64,000 nucleotides of DNA, taken from assembly GCA_009741485.1 (NCBI GenBank), contig CM019217.1:45997814-46061813 (forward strand), given 5' to 3'. Below the pieces are notes generated by a model, which worked only from the letters and a program-made list of their open reading frames with translations, ran no database searches and had not been told where the DNA came from. This DNA is from Malurus cyaneus samueli. Lineage: Eukaryota > Chordata > Aves > Passeriformes > Maluridae. Position numbers and translations under genes: made by a program. Position 1 is the first letter of the stretch. Each line of letters begins with the position of its first letter. This document shows, piece by piece, positions 51,138 to 63,000 of the stretch.

Positions 51138-54018
51138 TCAATTGTCTTCCTGAACAAAGTAGTATCTCACTGGTGGTCCTGGCAAGTCTTCCTCTCCATC
51201 AGTCTCTGGAGCAAATGATACTGTCAAATCCACGTACTTCTTATCAGCTGATGGTTTCACAAGCTTTTGCATCCTATAAAGAAATGAAAAACAGTTTCTA
51301 AACATACCAGGAGGATTGGGAGTGGGAATTCACGGCCAGACTAGGATGAGTTTCACTGCAAGCAATGAACAGTGACTAAGCCTACTACAGACCAAAGTAA
51401 AACAGAGAACAAGCTACCTCTAAATTTTAACACCCAAAACTGTTCCTCTACCCGAGCTTCAGCAAACGACATCCCATTTTCCTGACAGACACAGCCCATT
51501 AGTGAGCTGTTACATCGTTCACCACAAGTGCTCAGTACAAAAGAGAAGAGCACATGGTCAGTTTAGGATGGGTTTCCTCAGGGACACAAGGCAAAGTTAG
51601 CTTTCTGTGTAGGATTTGGGTCATTGAAGAGGAGTAACTTCTCTGTCTACCAATTAACACCAGTCATAATGCACTATAGAAAGAACTATTCTAGTGCAGA
51701 CTAGAAGATTTTAGCAGACTAGTAGATTTTAAGTTCTGATGTTAAGTAATTCTATTGAGGTTAAGATGCTAAATCCTTGAATTTCAGAGGTGAATAGAGA
51801 TGATGGGGGAAAACCCAGCCAAGATCTGGGACTTCTTTTTTCCTGACAATGGGCGTTTAAATACCCCCATTTGACTGAGCATGTCAACGAGTACTGCAAG
51901 TTCCCCTCTTTGCCCTCTGCACTCTCAAAAGCTGCAGCTAGTGCTTGCAAGTTGTACACTGAACAGCCAACCTCACTTTCATCACGTATCTGTAGATGAT
52001 TCAAAATTGTTTTCTGGCTAACTTGGAAAAATAGTTCACGAGGCCACCTCAAATGCTAGGAGGCTGGGGGAATAGAGTCAGTCACTTCTGTTCCTCACAG
52101 GCCACCTAGAGAAAGATTTCCCTTCTGGCTATGCCTTAGTGTGCAGGTCAAAAAGCTGCTTTCCCCAAAATGCTTGTTTCCTAACAAGAACAGTAAGCAT
52201 TAGTTTCTTCTCAGCAGAGACACACAATTTTCATTTGTATGAGGAGGTCTCAAGCTAATAGTCCTTGCTTTTAAGGAGTATGCCATCAGTAAATGCTGCA
52301 ATTCTGAAATAAAGGAGTCTGATAATATTTTCATATTACAGAAAGATTTCAAACAACTTAAGAAAAACAAACACATGAGCAAGACCAGAGTTTGCTGTAC
52401 AAATATCCTACGAAGCTTTTGGGACTGTTTGTAACAGAGCCCCAAGCCACTGTTACTCCATGACAACCTTGACTTGAGTCTCAGAGTAGAAAGAAATCCT
52501 GACATTCACAAGGCAGCTTCATACCATAATTTTGACTTCATTACATACCCCACTCATTCAAAATTATTTATACAGGTTTAAGAGAAAGCATATAAGCAAC
52601 TTTTTGGAGGCAGGCTGTAAATTCTCATCTTAATACGCCAGGTACTCTACAGCTTACAGGCGCTTCTCTTCCTGGGAGTTTGAAGTAGCTTGCTCATACT
52701 ACTTTCCCTGATATTACCTACTGGCAGGCCTTCAAAACAGTACTGATCAGAGCACCCACCTTCTGCAGCAAAGCCTGTGAGCACTGACCAGCACACACTT
52801 CACAAGAGCCATAAGGAACAGATTTTGAGCTTAAGTAGTTCAATCAACGGCTGTTAAGGCAGAACTAAACCTGGGTGAGATCTGCCTGTTATTTTGCAAA
52901 TGCCTTCAATCAAAACCCAATGCCCTGCCTTCACATCCTGCCAAATTGCCAGTGTGAAGTACCTCAATTTCCAGACTGTGACATTTCAAAGCCTTGAGAG
53001 TGCCATCATTTTAAAGAGGCTAAAGTGATGTCGAATCTCAAGCAATTACTATAACTGAATAGACTTTTAGAAATCTTAAACTGCAAGCAATACATTAACC
53101 CCTTCACAGCCAAGTTGCAAATATCAGCATTAGTTTTAAGCCAGCTTCAAAAGATTCTAGTAGTCTTGTTCTGCTTGAACCATGGTACATGCTTTCCCCT
53201 CAAAAAATTACTCAGACTTCTTTAGCATTCTCATTCCAGTATTCAACAGTAAAGCAGCATTTTTCAAATCTCCTTTCCTCATCACAGTTAATTCACTTTC
53301 TCTTTCATTTTCACAAAATAAAGACATTATCTTTTTTCTTTCCAAAATATTAATGACTAGAAACCACTTTTGAGAGAAAACACTGCTGTCAGACATTGTC
53401 CTTTGATATAACCAATGAACATAATTTGCATGTGCACTTGAATCCATAAATCCTTTTTCCAGTTATTACTTACGTCAACTTTAATCTTTTAATATGGCCT
53501 GGCATCACAGGAACATAAAGCATTTTGACTCCTTGTACAACCATAGTTGGTTCAATTCCATATTTCTCCTGGAATTCACAAATTAAAACTTATTAAAAGG
53601 CTAGAACAGCTGCCCAAACTAGCAGATAGTACTGCTGCTAACACTACAGCTAACTATTCAAATCCATAGGACCAAACCAGAAAATCTGCCAGTGCATGGG
53701 CACTGACAGAACTTTTATTAAGATACATTTGAGCCAACCGAATTAACAAAGAATTTGAGAACAGGTTCAGTTGCCTTAACTTAGAGACATCCCCACTGAC
53801 ATTAGTTATTACTAAAGTTATTCTGGTTTGAACAGCAACTTGATGAAAATAAAAAACAAAATGCAATTGAACGACCCAAAACAAGACTTTCCTCTTGTCT
53901 TTTATTAACCCAGGACAGTAGATAACTTACTCTGACAGCATTTATGAAGTCCAAGAGAGTAAAATCCTCTTTCCCATAAATTGTCCACCTGTCCCAGATG
54001 GTAAATGATATCCCATTT
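51138..54018 (-). CDS. UBA6: UBA6 last three exons: ubiquitin-fold domain (E2 recruitment)
   Basis: Exons 54018-53931, 53568-53474 and 51273-51138 encode [39 protein letters not shown] and [19 protein letters not shown] up to the stop. This is the C-terminal ubiquitin-fold domain that selects the E2. The final residues after VRYYF differ from human, as expected for a variable tail. The second-to-last intron is about 2.2 kb. Confidence 0.94.
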
Positions 54019-57000
54019 CTGTTTTAAGAAGTGAAAGGTTATTACTTTTCAATGTGAACTCAAGCATTTCCTTTAAAAGCATATTGAAGAACTGTCACAT
54101 CTTCTTAGCGATGTGCTGTTTAATCCTGAGTAAAAATCCCTTCCCTCTTTGCTGCCTTTTCTCCAGCCCTCTGATCTTGCTGAGCCCAAGACCCCTAAGT
54201 AAATGCGGTATCTGACAATGAAGTTACTGAGTTTTCAGACCTACTGAAAAGCAGCTCTTATATTGAACAAGATGCAAAAGTATATGCAGGATGTTTCCTA
54301 AGAACAATACCACATATCTATCTTGTCTAGATTTTTAAAGCGTCACAAGTAACAATTTCCATTGCAAACAGATCGAAGCCTTTAAAACCACTATTTTTTA
54401 GATTAGTACAGATGAATATGGGCTGCATTTTCCAAACAGGCAGTTCTTGGGCAATGCATTACGGGACACCCTTCGCAGTATTAAGATCACATCATTAAGA
54501 GGTACATCTCTAGCCGTACATCTCTAGCCGAACACAGTAAGTGGGTAACAGAATTTGATAGCAAGCATGAAGCATCATCTTTCAAGAACAAACAAAAACA
54601 AAAAATAACCTTGAGAATCTAGAATGCTTAACTGGATTATGGCCATGAACTGTGGTTCTGTGAGTACACAAGGCCTTAATCTGCTTGTCTGGGTAACTAT
54701 TAGTAACTATTCAAACTTCACACTTGTTGTAATGGCTCAGCAAGTTCTAAACATCAATTAGTAGGTTTCCAGATATTGTCCTTGCCCTTCTGCCACTGCC
54801 TTTCCTACCTGATTTCCGTTCTTCTTACTTCAGCAATTTCTGTAAAGACCATTATGGGAATGGCTAGGTTCAGAAAACAATTCTTGTATGCATCAGCTGG
54901 GTAGCCACCCACAACTTTGATGAGTTCCAGTGCAACCTGCAGTAAATTAGAATTTACTTATTACGTTTTAGTACTGAGTTATCAACTGTAGTGTAATTAA
55001 GAGGCCAGAAAGAGAACAAGAGAAAGTTGTTAATGAGATCAGCCTTTATCCAATCAGCAGAGTAAATAATATCTGGAAATGCAGCCCACTGTGCCACAGA
55101 AAAAAAACTGTCTGTTGCTTCCAAGGGAAATACTTAAACCATTCAAAAGTGTTCTTAACGTAGGACTCATCCAAAATTATTTGATTCATGAAACCTCCAC
55201 AAAGCATGAAGTTCTGTTGAGATGCATGAATGTGAACTACTACAGAACAGATCCTATCCACTCGTGGCAGTGGCATTCTGAGGGAAGTTAGTATTAATGG
55301 CAGAAAACAAATCAAAATGCTGCATTCCAAATCATCTTTCTGTTCAGCAAATCAAAAACAAAAGCACCAAAGGTTCACCATGTTAAGGAAACTTCCCTTT
55401 TTGACCATTCAGAAGCCACTCTAGCAGCCACACTCCCACCACTAAAGACTTCCACTGCAGGGACTGAAGCCCCTTTGTAGTGGGCAGCTTCTCAATGGGT
55501 GCCCCGCTACTAATCCCACTCACAGTCAGACAAGGTTTCCTTGCTGGCTCAACCCTGGGCTTCCCACAGCAGAGTCTCAGACCTTAGGTTCCTTTAAGTA
55601 ATTTTATCATGGTGTAGCAACAGAGCAACAAGTCGAGCTGGTATCTTGGAGAAGGGGCCCTGAACAAAGGACTAGCTGGGCCTTTGTACTCTCACAGTCT
55701 GTGTGCTCCACAGTGCAGAGTATTCCAGCTGAGTTCTCAGCTCCTGCTGTGTCTCTGAGTGTCAGTCACCTGGCTGGGCCACGGGTCCCCATGCCCTTTT
55801 GTTGTGCCAAGGGTCAGCATCAGTTCGTGACCTCCTGCCTGAGGCTCCCACCCAGAAGTCAGTCTTCAGCTGGCACTATACTCTGCACGGAACTACCTGC
55901 ACTACATGCAACAACCACATCTAGAAGCAAGCATGACCTTTTCTATTGGTACATAAGAAATAAATTCATTTCTTTAAATGACCCTCTGTCAGAGTAGCAG
56001 CAATCAATACCCAGAAAACATCAGTTCAAGGCAAGAAACAGTTAGAGAAAGAAATACATTTTGAAAATCAATCTCACCAGCCCTGAAACTGCAGCAGTAG
56101 CTGTTGCAATGGCAGGAATAATCTTTCCAGCAATGCGCTTTGTTTTGAACCGATCTGCTGGGTCGATGTTGTACATCTTGGCTCGCAGGTTTGATGCTGC
56201 CGTTATGAAATCTATATGCCCATTACTATCATCATCTTTCTCAAAGGAGATAGGCTTCATTTGCAAGTCAGCTGCTCACAAGAAAGAAAAGAAAAGAGCA
56301 AAACTTATTATTAGAAAACTGAAGATGTCCTAAGCATAACTTACAGAAACTAGAATCTTAACAAGTTAAAGATTTCACATCCTGGAGCTTGGTGCCTTAC
56401 TTGTTTTCTTATGCTAGAAGCAGAAATGCCCCTCTCAATATCACTTGTTAAAAGTGAATAATGAAATAAACATCAACACAGCTCTGCAATTTTACTTTCC
56501 TTGCACCACCAGGAATGGATTTTGAACATTCCTATGGATGTTCTCATATACTTCATCTCACTATAACTCCATCCTGTGAGAATTCCCTTTTTAGGCTTAG
56601 TTTTTTTTATCTGCAACAATTTTACTATGGACTCAGTAGCACCACAGTCAGAGTTCTGGGTTGACACTTGATGGGATGACTTAGAGATAAGCCAGTGTTT
56701 CTTCTGTGTTCATGGGCTAAAAAAGCTTGCATGTAGTTGCAACCCAATGACCTCCTCATGTGGCCAAGTACAAAAATGGGATCCAAGTAACCTCATTTTA
56801 ACATCCAGAAGATGCTGAGGAAGACTTTTTTAATTCTTTACCATTTAGGATCATTTCAGATTGATAGCTGTAAGTAGTGACTCTCAGCCCTCTCATACCC
56901 AAATTGCATCCAGTCTCTGGGATCTAGCCAGCACCCTTTCCCTCCTTAAGCTTTCCATTCCCTGCTGCTGCCTGCTCGCTGTTACCAGTGCTGTAATTAC

Positions 57001-60000
57001 ACAAAAGCATAACAGAGAGCCCTAAAACTTCCAGGAATCTCAGAAATACGGAAGCATAGGGTAATGTCAAACAACAGGACAGATAACTGCAAGGCACTTC
57101 AGCAAGGTTTTATCAGCTCTATTCCTTGCAGAGTTACAGAACTGCTTCATGCAAAGACCTGAATGTCACTAGTGGCAGTGCAAATGCAGGATATTACTAA
57201 ACTATGAAGCTATTTTGCAGTACTCACTTTCCAGAGCTTCATTGGATAGTATGGACTTCTCCAGCTGGAAAATAGCATTTCTTTCATCCTCACTGCTGAC
57301 TGGAATATGATCTGGTTTTCTTGCAGTTTCATCAGTCTGTACAACCTGCAAGTGTGTGCAGTGCTTGAGTAATAAAATACATGAACTTCATACAGCACAA
57401 GTTCAAGTTTATTACATTTCCTGTCTTCCCTGCAGCTTTCCTCCACAGTTCAGAGAGACATGGATTTACTGAATCAAGGGAGAATTAAAGGACTGGAGCA
57501 TCTCTCATACAGCTGAGAGAGCTGGAATGGTTCAGGTTTGAGAAGGGTCAGTGGGATCTTATTCACAAATATCTGATGGGAAGGAAGTACAGACAAACTC
57601 TTGTACAGTACAGGAAGCACAGACAAACCCTTTTCAGCAGCACCCAGTGACAGCACAAGGGGATATGGGAACAAACGGAAACACATAAAATTCCCTGCAA
57701 ATGGGAATATGCAAAAATACCTTAAAGGAAAAAAGCCCCACCAAACAAAAACACCCAAACCAATCCGTGATTCCAAGTCAAAATACCAGTTTGTCCTCAC
57801 AAAGCAAGCGTTCATGAGACAAGTATTAACACTGGGCAAGAAAACATGAAAACACCTTGGAGTATTTGCTAATTTTAAATTATGAAAAATGTTAGCCTTA
57901 AGCACAATAATGCTTAAGCTGTTTTGAAGTCAACACTTGAATTATTTTGAAGTTGCTTATGAGTAGAATTTTACTAGTATATTCATGTAAATATAAAAAA
58001 ACAACTTGCAGAATTACATTCATGCATGAAGAACAATGCTAAAACAAGTAACTTGAAAAAGGTAATCCTCCACACCATTTTCCATTTAGGATATAGTACA
58101 CAGATACCATAGCTGTACTAAGTTAAAGCAGTCCTGTATGCCACACTTTTATTTCCCCAAAACGCATTTTATTTTGTGCTTATTTCTCATTAGCATCAGT
58201 GCAAGTAGTTGGAGATGTGGGACACTGCTTCTGGAATATTTTGTTTTTTTCTTCAAATTAAGTATCACACTTACTTTGTTTGAAGGTCTAAAGTCTGGAA
58301 CTTTCACAGATGAAATAATCCCCAAAATAGTTTCCTCTGACAAGTCCTGTCATGGTTTAGAAGAAAACAATTGAAATTCACATGAACTTAAAAAGGCCCC
58401 CCTACAAAGATTGTATAGCAAATAGCATGTCAAAGAATACTAGACCCAAAAAGTCTCTCAGATATTCAGTGACATTTCAGCCAAACATCATCATTAAAAC
58501 ACCAAGTGACAATTCAGTTACACAATAAACCAGAGCAGTGTGAAGTACCAGCACTTGAAAACTGAACAGAAGTGCAAACCTGACTTACAGGAAGGTCCAA
58601 TTACAAAAGAAACAAGAAAAAAACAAAGGGCAAGCAATGCAAAAGCTGTAAGCAGTAAAAAGTAAAGCCACCATGACACAGCTAAGACACTTAATTTAAA
58701 AAAAAATGCCTTAAATAGATTTTCTTTAAGTTCAGTAGTTACATTGCACAGGAAATAATAATAAATTATTATCAAAATAATAATATCCCAGTTCAGTGCT
58801 TACTGAAAATATCCAAAACACTGCTCATTTCTTCTCCAAGTTAAGGATTTAAATAAGGAAAAATAACTGTAAGCAGCTGCCGAACAGCCAGTGCTCAAGG
58901 ATAGATTACTTTCAGAATCACTTCAATCAGTTCTTGAAAAGAACTGGCAGCAGGGACATCAGGCCAAAACTGAATACCAAGTTAATTGCTGGGAACACAG
59001 TAACACAGTCTGGATTACCTTTTCTGTGAAAGGAACACAGTACACTGTTGCAAAGAGTTTTGCTGCGCTCACAATGAAACCATAATGCCTAAAGAAAAGA
59101 GAATTATTTTTAATTGGCTGGTTTTTCTACTTCAGTTGCCCAAAGGTTTGCAACCATGTTCAAGATCTTGAACAAACATACTGAGAAACAGAATTTCCAT
59201 CCTTCAGTGCACACAGTACAAAACAGATAGCACATTTTGAGTGACTCAGAAGTCGTCCCCAAAACTAAGCAAATTTTGATGAGTGAAATTATTTAATGAA
59301 AACTGTATTTCCTTAACCTCTGCCGTCAAGCAAACAACTACAAATGCTCACATGACATCAATATGATAAAAAGCTTAATCTCAGAATTACTTTAATATTT
59401 ACCATGACCTCAGTTTTCACTCAAACTAAAAATGGTGATCCACTTTCTCAAAGTAATTGTAGATAAACAGCAGATAAAAGCTTTTTAATCCGTCAACCAC
59501 ATCAATTTTTTAAATTATCTGTAACATCCAAGTCACTTCACTCAAATTGCCATGAACAAGAAAATGAGTACCTCAACAGGTCATTTTAGGTAGTCAACGA
59601 CACTGTTATGGATTGAGGTTTCTCCTATTGTTTCCTTTCTTGGGGAATTTTTCTTTCCCATTTTGTTGCTGGGATACACTAATTGCCAAGACATCCTTTT
59701 GATGGCTGGGCTAAGGGTTCTCCTTCTGTTTCCTTTCTTCGGGAATTTTTTTTTTCCCATTTTGTTGCTGGGATAGACTGATTTCGAAGTCATCCTTTTG
59801 ATGGCTGGGCAATTGGGGAAGACTAAAGAACCTAGCCCCACCCGAAGAGTCTCCCTGAGCACTTCTGCCTGGTAGGGTTTTTTTCTGGTCTTTGGAGAGA
59901 GGGAAGTTCTCGGAGTTTTGACCTCGGGGAGCACATGTGTGTGGGCGGGGGGAAGGTAGCTTCACTTCCTGCCCTGCTTGGCTCGGAGGAGAAGAGTGGA

Positions 60001-63000
60001 CCTGCTGCTGCAGAATCCAGCGTCTCCAGTCCTTGGTTCCTGTTTGCACTGTGATCTTCTCCCCTGTGCCTTGCCGGGACCCCTGAGATTCCAGCTGCAG
60101 TGGTTGAGTTCTGCTGCATCCCATCTGCAGCCACGGGATTCTGCTCGTCCATTGGCCACATGGGAGATCTGAGCCAGCCACAGCGCCCCCTGCAGCCGCC
60201 AGGGAATCATCACACCTGCCCTGCCCGGCCGGGAGCCACAGCGCCCCTGCCACTGGAACTGTAACTGCACCAAGGGGAGGCTGTGTCTTTGTAGGCTGTC
60301 ATTGGGTTTGTGACTGGTTTGGTTGTTGCTATTGTTATTGTTACTTGTTTCACCTTATTATACATACTAGTAAAAACTGTTATTCCCTTTTACCCATATT
60401 GTTGCCTGAAAGCCCATGATTTTCAAAGCTATAATAATTCGGAGGGAAGGGGGGTCATATCCACCACTCCAAGGTGGGTCCTTGCCTTCATTGGAAACAC
60501 CTGTCTTTCAAACCAAGACAAACACATCGTGCATTTCATGATGTGGACAGTGGGGCAGGGACGTACAACAACTACAACTACAACGGTAATTCTGTAGACA
60601 TATAAGACATGAAACGGGTTGTTCTAGGCCATTTCACATTAGATGTTGTCAGAACTTCCCACAGCACCCTCCAATCCCATGTCAGTGAAAGTTAAATTAT
60701 CTGCAGTGAAAGTGTTTGACAGCTCACCAAATCTGCCACAACGTAAGACTGTGCACTAACACCTATTGATATCAATCCAGCTTCCAGGGCTATAAAGCCA
60801 CTGCCTTGCACTTCGCGCTGTGAGTTTTACAGGATGCTATACAATGCATCTGTATGCGTTATGTACCATACTTACAAAGGATCATGAAATTCAAACTTCA
60901 CTGGGAAAGGAGGCCTCTTTGGTGACTGCCAAAACAAACCTGGTAGGAAGACAGACTAAGATGAAATCCTAAGGAATCAGGAATAGCAACACATGGCATA
61001 TGCCATGAACTCACAACAGGCATAAAGGGGCATTTGTACTTACTTCCATCTTTTAATCGTGTGTCAAGGGGAAATGAATGAAGGAGCTGAAGAGCCTAGA
61101 GGGAAAGCCCAAGTAGCTTTAGTAATTTAGCATATAGATTGACATGACCACACTAAATCAAGCCTTCTTAGCTAAAGTAATTTAAAGAGTTATTAAAACC
61201 ATGAAACAACTTTGTCATGACAGACAGCCTCAAGACAAGTACCACAAAACAGAGTGACTTGTCCATTTCATTCACAGAAACATGACAATGTCTCACCTCA
61301 TCTGTACAAAGCTCAAGCAAGACATTTAATCCAAGACACAAAGCATTCTGCCCCACCTCACTGTCACTTTAGGATTCTTGCACATGGATTCACAATTGGG
61401 AATGCAATATTTTCTCAATGTGACAACTACCACCAAAGATTCTGTATGCACAGATATGTTTATTAATCCACAACATCCCAATCCCATCTTTCCTACAAAA
61501 TTACACACATACTTCAAGCAATGCTGTGGACCAGATTGTCAGAATGACTGCCTATTATTTCAGAAAATCAGAGTTACAGAGGCGAGTTCAGCAATGGCAG
61601 TTTAGTGTGGGAAACAAAAACCCACTGCCTAATAACAGACATCTGATAATCCTCTACTTTGGAAAAACACTGGAAAAATGCCAAGACAACTGCATGGAGA
61701 CTACTGGACCGAATACTAAGAGTAAGTTAATAAACCAGACCTAGAAGTGCTACAGTAAAAAGGGATGCAGTATTTTTAAGTTTCAAATATAGTTCCTTAT
61801 TAATGTAAATGAATACAAAGCCTTGGATGCCTAGTTATGAGGGACACCAAGTTTTCTAAAATCCTCATTAGTCTACTGCCGCCTCATTTACAGGTCTTAC
61901 CTACCTTATGGCTAAAATATTTTTCAAATTTTACTCTTGCTAGTTCTACACATTGAGTCCAACTTCGGGGTCTTCTACTGAGAGTTTTAACAACATGAAA
62001 ACAGCCTTCCAAGCTCTCTCCTGATTTTATTCTCTAGATAAAGAAACATGAAAGTGTTAAAACAGACAAGATTCCTTCAAATCCAGTCAAACAGTAAATG
62101 TGTTTTTAGTAATCCATAGGCAAGAGGCTCACTTCTTGAAATATTATCCTTTAGAATAATAGGAATATATTTCCTGCAGAAATATTTTCTGTGTGGTCCT
62201 CTCCACTGGCTTTTTTTTCTCCACTTACTTCCACCAGCCCTTTGGACCATAAGCCATTATAGACTCATAAGAAAAGATGGTAAACGATTTCAATCTAATT
62301 TATTACATATTTAAATTCACTTCAAATTCAGTCTTAACTTTTCCCATCTAGTTACACATCAGTGTGATATACACTAGTCACACATCAGCAGAGTCTCAGT
62401 CTAACATTTCTACATCATGTACAGAGCACATGAGCTAAAGAAGGTTTTACTTATGAGACATATCAGAAATACTGTTCATATGATCAACTAATGACTTGGC
62501 CAAGTAAGTCTTCAGATTTCCTGAAAAAAGTCAGATACTAACCCTAATCTCACTGACCTTAAATAGAAACAAAATCCATTTTTACCTGTAAAACTTCTTC
62601 TGCCGATGGATAGGTTTGCCAGAATTTGTTAAACAAGGAAGGCTTGTGAGAAAACGAACTTTCAAACTGTAAAATCAAAAGAAGAAATATGGCATTCTGC
62701 AAGAAGGATATCAGATCCCCACCTTTCCAAATAGACATTAAGTTATGCTGAATGCCAGAAAGGTTAATCCATTACCTTATCTCTTGCCCACTGTATTGTA
62801 TGCTCAATGGCAGCTGGGAAAGACTTCAAGGTACAAAAAGGTATTTCTTCCTCTGGTGGATCCCGCTGTAATTATGGAGAGTTGCATGTAAATGTAGGCT
62901 TAATAAAATTAATTGCGAATAATGGCACAGGGAATTTCTAGACTATACAAGTTAAAAGCTCTGCTGTTACACAAAGTGGCTTTTTATGCTTAGGAATTGG

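Noticed and set aside
55701..55997. 98-codon frame sharing a peptide with a frame at 34994-35347
   Set aside because: The similarity comes from the two LTR-like repeat copies, not from a protein family.
59581..60273. Several 100-180-codon minus-strand frames in a UBA6 intron
   Set aside because: They lie inside the solo LTR and its 98-bp duplication and do not resemble retroviral genes.
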